This document shows, piece by piece, positions 50,498-58,674 of a stretch of 64,000 nucleotides of DNA. The notes beneath the pieces are model-generated. The model did not search any database. It was not told the origin of the DNA and saw only the letters and a list, made by a program, of their open reading frames with translations. Source of the stretch: Hamadaea tsunoensis DSM 44101 (GTDB lineage Bacteria; Actinomycetota; Actinomycetes; Mycobacteriales; Micromonosporaceae). The position numbers and the translations under genes are program-made. The first letter of the stretch is position 1; the number at the start of each line of letters is the position of its first letter. The stretch spans positions 124,001-188,000 of the forward strand of contig NZ_KE386822.1 of NCBI RefSeq assembly GCF_000428945.1, given 5' to 3'.

Positions 50498-51441
50498 CGA
50501 TCTTCAAGATCTTTTGTTCCCGGGTTCGTCGATCTCACCTCCGCTCCTCGCGCGGGAGACCGTTCCGGCCCTGGGGGGCCTCCACTGCCAGGTGAGTGGG
50601 GCGAAGCATCCATCACCGTCGTCCGGTCGCTGGTTCACCCCTTCAACCCGGACTTTGTCGCGACTGTCCGATATGAACAGCGGTTGCCGGCGGGTCCTGT
50701 GCCCGATGCCATGATCATGTAGCGCCATTCCGGCGATGGGGGTGGCTGCGCCTTGATCATGTAACGCCACATCGGCGGGAGAGCGTTTTCTTGCCGGAAT
50801 AGGGTTACATGATCAAGGAGTTCGGCGCGATCATCGGCGACCCGCTATGGGTGACGCGGCTCTTTACCCCGGCCTTTGTCGCGACTGTCCGATATGGTCG
50901 AGTGAACGTCGGTCGGCAGGTGTTCCGCAGCCGCTGAGAGGTCACCTCGCACCCAGCCCCCTTGATGCGGTGCCCGCCAGGCGGGACCGATCATCCAGCC
51001 GCGAGACGAGACGCCGATCCCGTGATCGTCGGCGGTGGGGATGTGGTTTTCGGGCCGGCTCCCTCGATCGTTTGCGGCTGAGATGTCGGTAGGGGCCGGG
51101 TTTCTCCATCAGCAGCGCCTTGGATCTTGGGCGGCGGTCGGGTTTCTACAGCTCAGCCGCTGTGGATCACCCCGAGCCGCTTCGCTGCCGCCCGTCGTCC
51201 GCGATGTGGGAAGGATCTTCCGCCCAGTGGATCGCCATCGCCGTTTGACCGATCGTTGACGGCTGGGGTGTCATTTCCGGCTCGCCTTGCATGATCGTTT
51301 ACGCGTCAGGTGCCACCAGGGGCGTCCAGGTGCTCCAGAACCGTAAATGATCATGCAGTGGGTGGCTGTTTTTACACCAGAGCCGCAAACGATCAACCCA
51401 TCGGTCGGCGGCGCGCGCCCATATCGGACAGTCGCGACAAA
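50498..51441. repeat. Composite intergenic repeat R3 (long form, inverse of R2)
   Basis: Order: GATCTTCAAGATC (50499-50511), module E (50520-50635, reverse), delimiter TTGTCGCGACTGTCCGATAT (50655-50674), module B with hairpin 50751-50818 (CCTTGATCATGTAAC arms), second delimiter (50876-50895), a 350-base GATC-rich stretch, palindrome P (51251-51395), and a reversed delimiter (51421-51440). Bases 50516-50903 are the reverse complement of 28447-28826 with only about a dozen differences. No gene is present; short open frames here are rejected. The rest, to 51700, holds one family C palindrome. Confidence 0.9.
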
Positions 51442-51470
51442 GCCAAGCGTGCGGAGGTGCCCACCCCGGA

Positions 51471-51538
51471 CGATCTTGCGCGAATGTTCGGGCCCATCGG
51501 ACATTCCAGACGGATTCCGGGACGCTCGCGCAAGATCG
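51471..51538. repeat. Palindromic repeat family C, copy 2
   Basis: 68 bases with CGATCTTGCGCGAATGT at one end and CGCGCAAGATCG at the other, matching the first copy at 45322-45389 in length and ends; the centre differs. Confidence 0.8.
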
Positions 51539-51706
51539 TCGGGGTGGGTGCGCGCATGATCCGATCCCGCGTTGGACCGTGTGTCGTAACGCCTCCGACC
51601 TGGGTGAACCCGTTAGCGTGACGTCCTGGTGACACCGTGCGCCCGGCGCGGAACGCGTACGGGAGCGCCGGTGGCTTCGGCAGGCGTACGCATAGACGGA
51701 AGCCAT

Positions 51707-51722
51707 TGTGATCTAGGTCACC
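51707..51722 (+). promoter_or_regulatory. Crp/GlxR-type operator upstream of the SGNH esterase
   Basis: TGTGATCTAGGTCACC fits TGTGA-N2-TA-N2-TCAC. A TACCGTTCGGTA palindrome follows at 51730-51741. Both lie about 65-100 bases before ATG 51806. Confidence 0.55.
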
Positions 51723-51750
51723 TCAAAGCTACCGTTCGGTAACGTCCTCC

Positions 51751-51789
51751 GTCCCCCCGTCCCCCCGTCCCCCCGTTCCCCCGTCCCCC
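51751..51789 (+). repeat. Short tandem repeat (GTCCCCCC)n
   Basis: Three exact 8-base units GTCCCCCC, then GTTCCCCC and GTCCCCC, directly before the ribosome site and ATG of the SGNH gene. A C-run of this kind is prone to slippage. Confidence 0.8.
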
Positions 51790-51805
51790 GGAAGGTCAGG
51801 TCGTC

Positions 51806-52633
51806 ATGCGCGTACCGCGTACTCTGCTGACTCTTGTCGCCGGACTGGCCGCCGCGGCGCTGATCGCGTCGCCGGCCGCCGCCGACCCCGGACCGCCGCC
51901 CGGCTCGATCGCGAGCATGGGCGACTCGATCACCCGCGGCTTCAACGCCTGCGGCTGGTACTCCGACTGCCCGTCGCGTTCCTGGAGCACCGGGACCACG
52001 ACCTCGATCAACAGCCACTATCTGCGCATCCTCGCCAAGAATGCGGCGATCTCGGGCAAGAACTACAACGACGCGAAGTCCGGTGCGAAGGTCGCCGACA
52101 TGTACGGCCAGGCCGGGAGCGCCGTCAGCCAGGGCGCGGCGTACATCACGATTCTCATCGGGGCCAACGACGCCTGCACGAGCACCGAGGCGGGCATGAC
52201 GACGCCGGCCGCGTTCCGGGCCTCGATCGACTCGGCGCTCGCCCGGATCTCCAGCGGCCTGCCGAACGCGAAGGTCGCGCTCCTCTCGGTGCCCAACGTG
52301 TGGCAGCTCTGGAGCGTCGGGCACGTCAGCGGCTCGGCCACCAGCACCTGGGGCCTGTTCGGCATCTGCCAGTCGCTGCTGGCCAACCCGACCTCGACCG
52401 CCCAGGCCGACGTCGACCGGCGGGCGCGCGTACGCCAGCGGGTCGTGGACTTCAACACACAGCTGGCCCAGGCCTGTGCCGCGTACGGGCCGAACTGCGA
52501 CTGGGACGACAACGCGGTGTTCAACTACCCGTTCGCGCTGTCGCAGATCTCGACCTGGGACTATTTCCACCCGAACCCGGCCGGCCAGACCGTGCTCGCG
52601 AGCGTCAGTTACGCCGCGGGATTCAACTGGTGA
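51806..52633 (+). CDS. Secreted SGNH/GDSL esterase-lipase
   Basis: 275 residues. Signal peptide (1-26, ...SPAAADPG). SGNH motifs in order: block I MGDSIT with Ser41, block II with Gly, block III GANDAC, and block V DYFHPN (Asp and His). It hydrolyses esters, for example acetylated polysaccharide or lipid. Upstream region carries a Crp-like site and a short C-repeat; GGAAGG lies before ATG 51806. Confidence 0.88.
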   Translation: MRVPRTLLTLVAGLAAAALIASPAAADPGPPPGSIASMGDSITRGFNACGWYSDCPSRSWSTGTTTSINSHYLRILAKNAAISGKNYNDAKSGAKVADMYGQAGSAVSQGAAYITILIGANDACTSTEAGMTTPAAFRASIDSALARISSGLPNAKVALLSVPNVWQLWSVGHVSGSATSTWGLFGICQSLLANPTSTAQADVDRRARVRQRVVDFNTQLAQACAAYGPNCDWDDNAVFNYPFALSQISTWDYFHPNPAGQTVLASVSYAAGFNW

Positions 52634-52683
52634 TCGTCAAACCTGCCCGGCGGGCTGCCCGGCCCGCCTGGTAGGAATGCTGC

Positions 52684-53976
52684 ATGAGTGACGTCGTCGA
52701 ACTGTGCCGTGACCTGATCCGCATCGACTCCACCAACACGGGGGACCTCGCCACCAGCACCGGCGAGCGCGCGGCGGCCGAGTACGTGGCCGGCGTACTG
52801 TCGGGGATCGGCCTGGAGCCGGCGGTGCTGGAGACCGCGAAGGGCCGCACGAACCTGGTCACCCGGATCCAGGGGCGCGACTCCTCGCGCGGCGCGCTGC
52901 TGATCCACGGGCACCTCGACGTCGTGCCCGCGGACGCCAGCGAGTGGTCGGTGCACCCGTTCAGCGGCGAGCTCAAGGACGGCTACGTCTGGGGCCGCGG
53001 GGCCGTCGACATGAAGGACTTCGACGCGATGGTCCTGGCCACGGTCCGCCAGTGGCACGCGGAGGGTTACCAGCCCGAGCGCGATATCGTGCTGTGCTTC
53101 ACCGCGGACGAGGAGGCCGGCGGCGACTACGGCGCCCACTACCTGGTCAAGGAGCACGCCGACCTGTTCGAGGGCTGCACCGAGGCGATCGGCGAGGTGG
53201 GCGGCTTCTCCGTCACCGTCGGCAACGACCTGCGGCTCTACCTGATCCAGACGGCCGAGAAGGGCATCGACTGGCTGCGGCTGCACGCGAGCGGCCGCCC
53301 CGGTCACGGCTCGTTCGTCAACGACGACAACGCGGTCACCGCGCTGTGCGAGGCCGTGGCCCGCCTCGGCCGCCACCGGTTCCCCATCGTCGTCACCCCG
53401 ACCGTACGCGACTTCCTGTCGCACGTCTCCGAGGTGCTGGGCGTGGAGCTGGACCCGGACGACCCGGAGACGGCGATCGCCAAGCTGGGCCCGATCGCGA
53501 GCATCGTCGGCGCCACGATCCGCAACACGGCCAACCCGACCCGGCTCGCGGCCGGATACAAGGACAACGTCATCCCCGGCCGGGCGACCGCCACGATCGA
53601 CTGCCGTACGCTGCCCGGCTTCGACGTCGAGTTCATGAGCCAGCTGCGCGACGTGATCGGGGACAGCCTGGAGATCGAGACGGTCCACCACCAGCAGGCC
53701 CTGGAGACGACCTTCGACGGGCCGCTCGTCGACGCCATGGCGGCCGCGCTGCGCGCCGAGGACGCGGGGGCCCGGCCGGTGCCGTACATGCTGTCGGGGG
53801 GTACCGACGCCAAGGCGTTCGCGACGCTCGGCATGCGGTGCTTCGGCTTCTCGCCCCTGAAACTGCCCGCCGACCTGAACTTCGCCGCGTTGTTCCACGG
53901 CATTGACGAGCGCGTCCCGACCGAGGGACTAGAGTTCGGCGTGCGGGTGCTGGACCGCCTCCTGCGCAACTGCTGA
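52684..53976 (+). CDS. M20 family metallopeptidase (carboxypeptidase/deacylase)
   Basis: 430 residues. Metal ligands: HGHLDVV (His, Asp), WGRGAVDMKDF (Asp), ADEEAGG (catalytic Glu pair), and the last in the GGTDAKAF and LFHGIDERV (His) segments; lid domain between about 195 and 315. It removes acyl groups or single residues from amino acid derivatives. Together with the GNAT and racemase 3 kb upstream it could be the L-selective deacylase of an N-succinyl route, but this is inference. Confidence 0.85.
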   Translation: MSDVVELCRDLIRIDSTNTGDLATSTGERAAAEYVAGVLSGIGLEPAVLETAKGRTNLVTRIQGRDSSRGALLIHGHLDVVPADASEWSVHPFSGELKDGYVWGRGAVDMKDFDAMVLATVRQWHAEGYQPERDIVLCFTADEEAGGDYGAHYLVKEHADLFEGCTEAIGEVGGFSVTVGNDLRLYLIQTAEKGIDWLRLHASGRPGHGSFVNDDNAVTALCEAVARLGRHRFPIVVTPTVRDFLSHVSEVLGVELDPDDPETAIAKLGPIASIVGATIRNTANPTRLAAGYKDNVIPGRATATIDCRTLPGFDVEFMSQLRDVIGDSLEIETVHHQQALETTFDGPLVDAMAAALRAEDAGARPVPYMLSGGTDAKAFATLGMRCFGFSPLKLPADLNFAALFHGIDERVPTEGLEFGVRVLDRLLRNC

Positions 53977-54020
53977 GGACCGCACCCCAGTTCACGTCAC
54001 CAGTCCGAAGGGGACCAGTC

Positions 54021-54659
54021 ATGAGCTACACCGACGCACAGGTCGACGCCGCGCTGGAGGCGGTGTTCGCCGCAGCCCGCGAGCACCTCGCCGCGGTACG
54101 CCAGGCCGGCGGCAAGATCGACGACGACGAGGTCTGGCGGACCTACGTGGAGCTGAACAACGCGTCGGTGGCGTATGACGACTGCCTGCTGGAGGTCTTC
54201 GGCGAGGTCACGCCGTGGCAGGTCGACACGATCGACGCCGACAAGGCCGACGAGTTCTTCGTCGAGCAGGCCGTGGGCGACGACCCGTACCCGAAGGTCA
54301 TCTCGGTCCGCCAGCGCCGCGACTACCGCATCCCGAGCATCGCCGCGCTGCTGAAGGCCGGCCAGGAGGCCCGCGAGGCGGCCGTCGGCGCCGAGGAGGA
54401 CGCCGACCGCGTCGAGACGGTCTCCGAGGCGCTCGTCGAGCTGCTCCAGGCGGGCGACGGATCGCTGTCCGCCCTGGACATCCCGGAGCTGGAGCCGCTC
54501 GACGGCATCGTCGCGGTGGCCGAGGTGGACACCGCGCTCGACCCGGAGGCGTTCGAGGAGACCGACGGCGCCGGCCCGTTCGCCCTCGCGGGCGGCGACC
54601 GCCTCATCGGCCGCATGGACGAACACCTCCACGCCGACGAAGACGATCACGACCACTGA
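54021..54659 (+). CDS. Uncharacterised acidic protein with His/Asp-rich tail
   Basis: 212 residues, no signal peptide, no membrane segment. N-terminal 75 residues are mostly helical with AYDDCLLEVFGEVTPWQV, followed by VISVRQRRDYRIPS near 92-106. It is very acidic and ends HLHADEDDHDH, a potential metal-binding or flexible tail. I do not recognise a family. GGGGACC before ATG 54021. Its neighbours (M20 peptidase and aldo/keto reductase) give no clear clue. A terminator-like hairpin follows. Confidence 0.6.
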   Translation: MSYTDAQVDAALEAVFAAAREHLAAVRQAGGKIDDDEVWRTYVELNNASVAYDDCLLEVFGEVTPWQVDTIDADKADEFFVEQAVGDDPYPKVISVRQRRDYRIPSIAALLKAGQEAREAAVGAEEDADRVETVSEALVELLQAGDGSLSALDIPELEPLDGIVAVAEVDTALDPEAFEETDGAGPFALAGGDRLIGRMDEHLHADEDDHDH

Positions 54660-54701
54660 GTTGCCGGGGCCTTCCGGCCGCCGACGGCCCCTATAGGCAA
54701 C
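54660..54701 (+). terminator. Terminator hairpin after 54021-54659
   Basis: GTTGCC-GGGGCC pairs with GGCCCC and GGCAAC, with a small TATA bulge. Confidence 0.5.
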
Positions 54702-54825
54702 GCCCGTCCCCGCCAGAGATCCTCGACTTCGTCGCGGATCTTGTGCGGGGCCGGGCGTCGCCGGGCCGGGCGGCCGGAACGCCCGTGCATGACAGCCGGT
54801 ACCGGTTGCGAATATCGTTTGCTTT

Positions 54826-55791
54826 ATGCAGCAGCGACCGCTCGGCCGCAGCGGTCTGACGGTGTCCCGTCTGGCGCTCGGCACCATGACGTGGGGGCAC
54901 GACACCGACCCCGACGACGCGGGCGCGCAGCTCAAGTCCTTTGTGGACGCCGGTGGCACCCTGGTGGACACCGCCGACGTGTACGCCGACGGCGAGGCCG
55001 AGGCGGTTCTGGGGACGCTGCTGGACGCCATGGTCCCCCGGGACGAACTGGTCATCGTCGGCAAGGCGGGCGTACGCGCGACCGGACCGCGCCGGCGCGA
55101 CGGGTCGCGGGGCCACCTGCTGCACAGCCTCGACATCACGCTGCGCCGGCTGGGCACGGACCACCTCGACGTGTGGCAGCTGCACGGGCACGACCCGCAC
55201 ACCCCGATCGAGGAGACGATGTCGGCGATCGACTACGCCGTCTCCTCCGGCCGCACCCGGTACGCCGGCGTCGCCAACCACTCCGGCTGGCAGACGGCCA
55301 GGGCGTACACATGGCAGCAGGCGTGGCCGGGGCGGGCCCCGATCGTCGCGGCGGGCTTCGAGTACTCGCTGCTCGACCGGTGTGCCGAGCGCGACGTCCT
55401 GCCCGCCTGCGCGTCCCTCGGCATCGGCACGCTGCCCTGGTCGCCGCTCGGCCGCGGGGTGCTCACCGGCAAGTACCGCAACGGCCGCCCGGCCGGTTCG
55501 CGGGCCGCCTCGCCGCAGTACGAGCGGTTCGTGCTCGCGTACCTCGATCCGCGCTGCTCGGCGATCGTCGAGGCGGTCGTCACGGCGGCCGACGGGCTCG
55601 GCGTCTCCCCGGCCCAGGTCGCGCTCTCCTGGATCCGGGACCGCCCGGGCGTCACCGCGCCGGTGATCGGGGCGCGGACGGTCGACCAGCTGGAGGAGGC
55701 CCTGCGTACGGAGGACCTCCCGCTGCCGGAGGAGATCTGGCGGGCGCTCGACGACGTCTCCGCCATCGACCTCGGCGAGGAGCACTACTGA
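54826..55791 (+). CDS. Aldo/keto reductase
   Basis: 321 residues, a (beta/alpha)8 NADPH-dependent reductase. Start segment RPLGRSGLTVSRLALGTMTWG, tetrad members Asp in DTADVYADG with Tyr, Lys in VIVGKAG, and His in WQLHGHD, and C-terminal coenzyme segment APVIGARTVDQLEEAL. ATG 54826. Its stop codon begins a 15-base tandem repeat. Confidence 0.88.
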   Translation: MQQRPLGRSGLTVSRLALGTMTWGHDTDPDDAGAQLKSFVDAGGTLVDTADVYADGEAEAVLGTLLDAMVPRDELVIVGKAGVRATGPRRRDGSRGHLLHSLDITLRRLGTDHLDVWQLHGHDPHTPIEETMSAIDYAVSSGRTRYAGVANHSGWQTARAYTWQQAWPGRAPIVAAGFEYSLLDRCAERDVLPACASLGIGTLPWSPLGRGVLTGKYRNGRPAGSRAASPQYERFVLAYLDPRCSAIVEAVVTAADGLGVSPAQVALSWIRDRPGVTAPVIGARTVDQLEEALRTEDLPLPEEIWRALDDVSAIDLGEEHY

Positions 55792-55862
55792 GCCGCCGGC
55801 ACCTGAGCGCCGTCACGTGAGCCGCCGTCACGTGAGCCGCCGGCACCGCCGTCACCGCCGCC
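55789..55862 (+). repeat. Stop-codon tandem repeat after the aldo/keto reductase
   Basis: Units TGAGCCGCCGGCACC, TGAGCGCCGTCACG, TGAGCCGCCGTCACG, TGAGCCGCCGGCACC and GCCGTCACC follow one another, the first being the gene's stop codon. Confidence 0.75.
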
Positions 55863-55868
55863 GGGCAG

Positions 55869-57206
55869 TCACCACCGCCAGCCTCGGGTGAGGGCGGCCG
55901 CCGTGGGGCGGTGGTCGCGTACCTGGGCGGTGATGCGGCGCAGCAGCGGCGCGACCAGCCACCCGAACACCACCACCTCGTACGCGAGCACCAGGTACTG
56001 CCCGGTACGCGGCCGGGCGCCGGCGACGAACGGATGCCACAGCGCGCTGAACTCCGGGGTGAAGTGGCAGAGGAATTCGAGCTGGTAGTAGTTGTCCGTG
56101 CAGGTGGTCGGCAGTTCGGGGAAGACCACCGCCGCCGTGGCGACCCAGCAGCTGAGCAGGGTCACCGCCAGCGTGGCGAGGTTCGCGCGCAGGCTTGCCG
56201 CCTCGTCGCGGAGGGCCGCGGCCAGGGCGACACTGGCGGGCAGGATGCCGAGGACGAAGAAGCGCGGGCCCCAGTAGAGCCCGCCGTACCAGGACCACCA
56301 GCCGGCGTACAGCAGGACGAAGGCCAGCAGCTGCACGAGCCACAGCCGGTACGCCTGCCGCAGCGGGTCGGCCAGCCGGTGCCAGGCCGGCAGGAGCAGG
56401 CCGGGGAAGTACCAGACCAGCCCCTTGCCGAACGAGAACAGGATCGCGAGCACCCCGAAGAACACCGGGTACGAGAAGCCGCCGCGGCCGGAGTACGGCA
56501 TGACCGTACGCGCGATGTGGTTCGTTCCGGCGTACGGGTCGGCGCCCGCCCGGCGTACCAGGGATTCGAGCAGCACCAGGGCGACCGCCGCGACCAGGGG
56601 GACGGCGTAGCGCCAGCGGCGCCGCAGGACGGCCCAGACGGCGACCGTGAGGGCGAGCGCGGGCAGGGCCGCGATGGAGTTGGCCGCGCCGAGCACGGCG
56701 GCGCTCCAGCCGATGAGCCGGGCGGCGCGGGTGCCGGCGACGGCGCCGGTCATCCCGAGGCCGAGTCCGACGAGGGTGAACATCTCGCCGTAGAAGTTGG
56801 CGACGGCGGGCGCGGCGACGCTGGCCCCGGCCAGGACGAGGCCGGCCGTGCGCAGCAGTTCGGGCGCCACCTGCCGGCGCAGCGCGAGGTACGCGGCGAC
56901 CGCGCCCAGCACAAAGATGATCATGTTGTAGTACGCGAGGAGCCGGTCGTCGATCGCGAGCAGCGGGGCGGCGAACAGCGGGCCGATCAGCGAGTAGGGG
57001 TTGTTGACGAGCTCGCCGTGCCGGACGAGGGCGCTCAGCGCGGCGGCCCGGTCGGCGCCGTCCCCGCCCACCTCGTGGTGCAGGACGGCGGCCCAGCCGG
57101 CGACGCCGCCGAGCATGAGGGCGATCTCGACGGCGGCGCGGGCACGGCCGGCGAGCGGGTGGAGGGCGGGCGGAAGGGCATCGGCGCGGGGGAGCGTCGT
57201 CGTCAC
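55869..57206 (-). CDS. Polytopic membrane protein (glycosyltransferase-like)
   Basis: 445 residues with about ten membrane segments and a R-R-x-x-W-R-Y-A-V-P loop near 195. Length and topology resemble the polyprenyl-linked mannosyltransferase-like proteins of actinobacteria, but the catalytic Asp motif is not obvious, so the name is only suggestive. Start taken at GTG 57206; another valine start is possible. The 5' region is shared with the divergent DUF5703 gene. Confidence 0.55.
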   Translation of the reverse strand: MTTTLPRADALPPALHPLAGRARAAVEIALMLGGVAGWAAVLHHEVGGDGADRAAALSALVRHGELVNNPYSLIGPLFAAPLLAIDDRLLAYYNMIIFVLGAVAAYLALRRQVAPELLRTAGLVLAGASVAAPAVANFYGEMFTLVGLGLGMTGAVAGTRAARLIGWSAAVLGAANSIAALPALALTVAVWAVLRRRWRYAVPLVAAVALVLLESLVRRAGADPYAGTNHIARTVMPYSGRGGFSYPVFFGVLAILFSFGKGLVWYFPGLLLPAWHRLADPLRQAYRLWLVQLLAFVLLYAGWWSWYGGLYWGPRFFVLGILPASVALAAALRDEAASLRANLATLAVTLLSCWVATAAVVFPELPTTCTDNYYQLEFLCHFTPEFSALWHPFVAGARPRTGQYLVLAYEVVVFGWLVAPLLRRITAQVRDHRPTAAALTRGWRW

Positions 57207-57326
57207 GCCCGAGACGATAGGGGAGCGGCGGCCCGCCGGTGGCCCCGGTGCTTATCGGCGCTGTGCGGGGGTTTGATGCTGTTCGGGGACTTGTCGCGAT
57301 CCGGGGGGCGGGGGCAGGATCGGGCC

Positions 57327-57518
57327 ATGGACTACGAATACGCGCCGCTGCGGTTGCCACCGGATGTCGACAGGATGACCGCCGCGGTGCGGCTCGCGCT
57401 GCAGGCGGAGTACGCCGGCTGGGAGCTGGACCGCCTCCGGCTCCTGAAGGACGGCACCCGGAAGGTCGTCCTCCGGCGGCCGCTGCTGAACCCGCTCGTT
57501 CCGGGTTTGTCAACATAG
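57327..57518 (+). CDS. DUF5703 family small protein
   Basis: 63 residues: MDYEYAPLRLPPDVDR, the centre AEYAGWELDRLRL, and the end DGTRKVVLRRP, which is the pattern of the short actinobacterial DUF5703 proteins found next to LLM oxidoreductase genes. Its stop TAG starts an 18-base tandem repeat. Function unknown. Confidence 0.8.
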   Translation: MDYEYAPLRLPPDVDRMTAAVRLALQAEYAGWELDRLRLLKDGTRKVVLRRPLLNPLVPGLST

Positions 57519-57562
57519 CCGCACGAATGGCCATAGCTGCACGAATGGCCGCACGGGTAGCG
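57512..57562 (+). repeat. Stop-codon tandem repeat after the DUF5703 gene
   Basis: CATAGCCGCACGAATGGC and CATAGCTGCACGAATGGC, then CGCACGGGTAG. TAG at 57516, 57534 and 57558 are all in frame with the gene. Confidence 0.75.
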
Positions 57563-57583
57563 GTGCGCTCGTGACCCGCATGC

Positions 57584-57600
57584 CTACTCGTGAGTAGCAT
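57584..57600 (+). promoter_or_regulatory. Palindromic operator and -10 box of the LLM gene
   Basis: CTACTCGTGAGTAG (57584-57597) is an inverted repeat with 6-base arms that overlaps a TAGCAT hexamer (57595-57600), 7 bases from ATG 57607. It suits a TetR-type repressor acting on a leaderless message. Confidence 0.55.
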
Positions 57601-57606
57601 GTCGGG

Positions 57607-58674
57607 ATGAAGCTTGGACTCAGCCTCGGCTACCAGACTCCCTGGTCCACTCCGGCCAGCCATCTCGCCCTGTCCCAGGAGGCCGAGCGGCTCGGCTTCT
57701 CCGTCGTCTGGGCCGCGGAGGCGTACGGCTCGGACTCGCCGAGCATGCTCTCGTGGATCGCCGGGCAGACCGAGCGGATCGACGTCGGCGCGGCCGTCAT
57801 GCAGATCCCCGCGCGTACGCCCGCCGCCACCGCGATGACCGCCGCCACGATCGACGCCTGCAGCGGCGGCCGGTTCCGGCTCGGCCTCGGCGTCTCCGGA
57901 CCGCAGGTCTCCGAGGGCTGGCACGGCGTACGCTTCGCCAAGCCGCTCGGGCGCACCCGGGAGTACGTCGAGATCGTCAAGATGGCGCTGGCCCGCAAGA
58001 CGGTGGAGTTCCACGGCGAGCACTACGAACTGCCCCTGCCGGACGGCCCGGGCAAGGCGCTGAAGCTGGGCTTCCACCCGCCGCGCGACTACATCCCGGT
58101 CTACCTGGCCGCGGTCGGGCCCAACAACCTGGAGTTGGCCGGCGAGATCGCGGACGGCTGGCTGGCCGTGTTCCTGTCCCCGGAGCACGCCGGCGAGCAG
58201 CTCGCCCACATCGCCGCGGGCCGGGCGAAGGTCGGCAAGACGATGGAAGGCTTCGACGTCGTACCGACCGTGCCGCTGGTCGTCGGCGACGACGACTCCG
58301 AGACCGGCATCGCGAACTGCGCCGAGCTCGTCCGCTGGTACGCCGCCCTCTACATCGGTGGGATGGGCAGCCGCGAGAAGAACTTCTACAACCAGCTGGC
58401 GACCCGCATGGGCTTCGGCGAGGCGGCCAAGGAGGTCCAGGACCTGTACCTGGCCAAGCGGCAGCGCGACGCGGCGGCCGCGGTGCCGCTGGAGTTCATC
58501 GACCGCACCAGTCTTCTCGGTACGCCCGAACGGATAGCGGGCCGCCTGCGTGACTACGCCGATGCGGGAGTGACTACGCTCTCGGTGTCGCTCTTCGTCG
58601 CCGACGCGGAGACGGGAATCGCGACGCTGCGTCAGGTCGCGCAGGCCATGGAACTGTCCGGAGTGGGGGAGTAG
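57607..58674 (+). CDS. LLM class F420-dependent oxidoreductase (Rv3520c family)
   Basis: 355 residues, a TIM-barrel luciferase-like enzyme using coenzyme F420. Opening MKLGLSLGYQTPW, centre WAAEAYGSDSPSMLSWIAG, and VSGPQVSEGWHG fit the Rv3520c group. Start ATG 57607. The stop is joined to the ATG of uppP without a gap, as commonly found in this gene order in actinobacteria. Confidence 0.87.
   Translation: MKLGLSLGYQTPWSTPASHLALSQEAERLGFSVVWAAEAYGSDSPSMLSWIAGQTERIDVGAAVMQIPARTPAATAMTAATIDACSGGRFRLGLGVSGPQVSEGWHGVRFAKPLGRTREYVEIVKMALARKTVEFHGEHYELPLPDGPGKALKLGFHPPRDYIPVYLAAVGPNNLELAGEIADGWLAVFLSPEHAGEQLAHIAAGRAKVGKTMEGFDVVPTVPLVVGDDDSETGIANCAELVRWYAALYIGGMGSREKNFYNQLATRMGFGEAAKEVQDLYLAKRQRDAAAAVPLEFIDRTSLLGTPERIAGRLRDYADAGVTTLSVSLFVADAETGIATLRQVAQAMELSGVGE

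Noticed and set aside
50904-51560. Several 60-100-codon frames in repeat R3 and its flank
   Set aside because: They follow palindromes and delimiters, have mixed composition and no ribosome sites.
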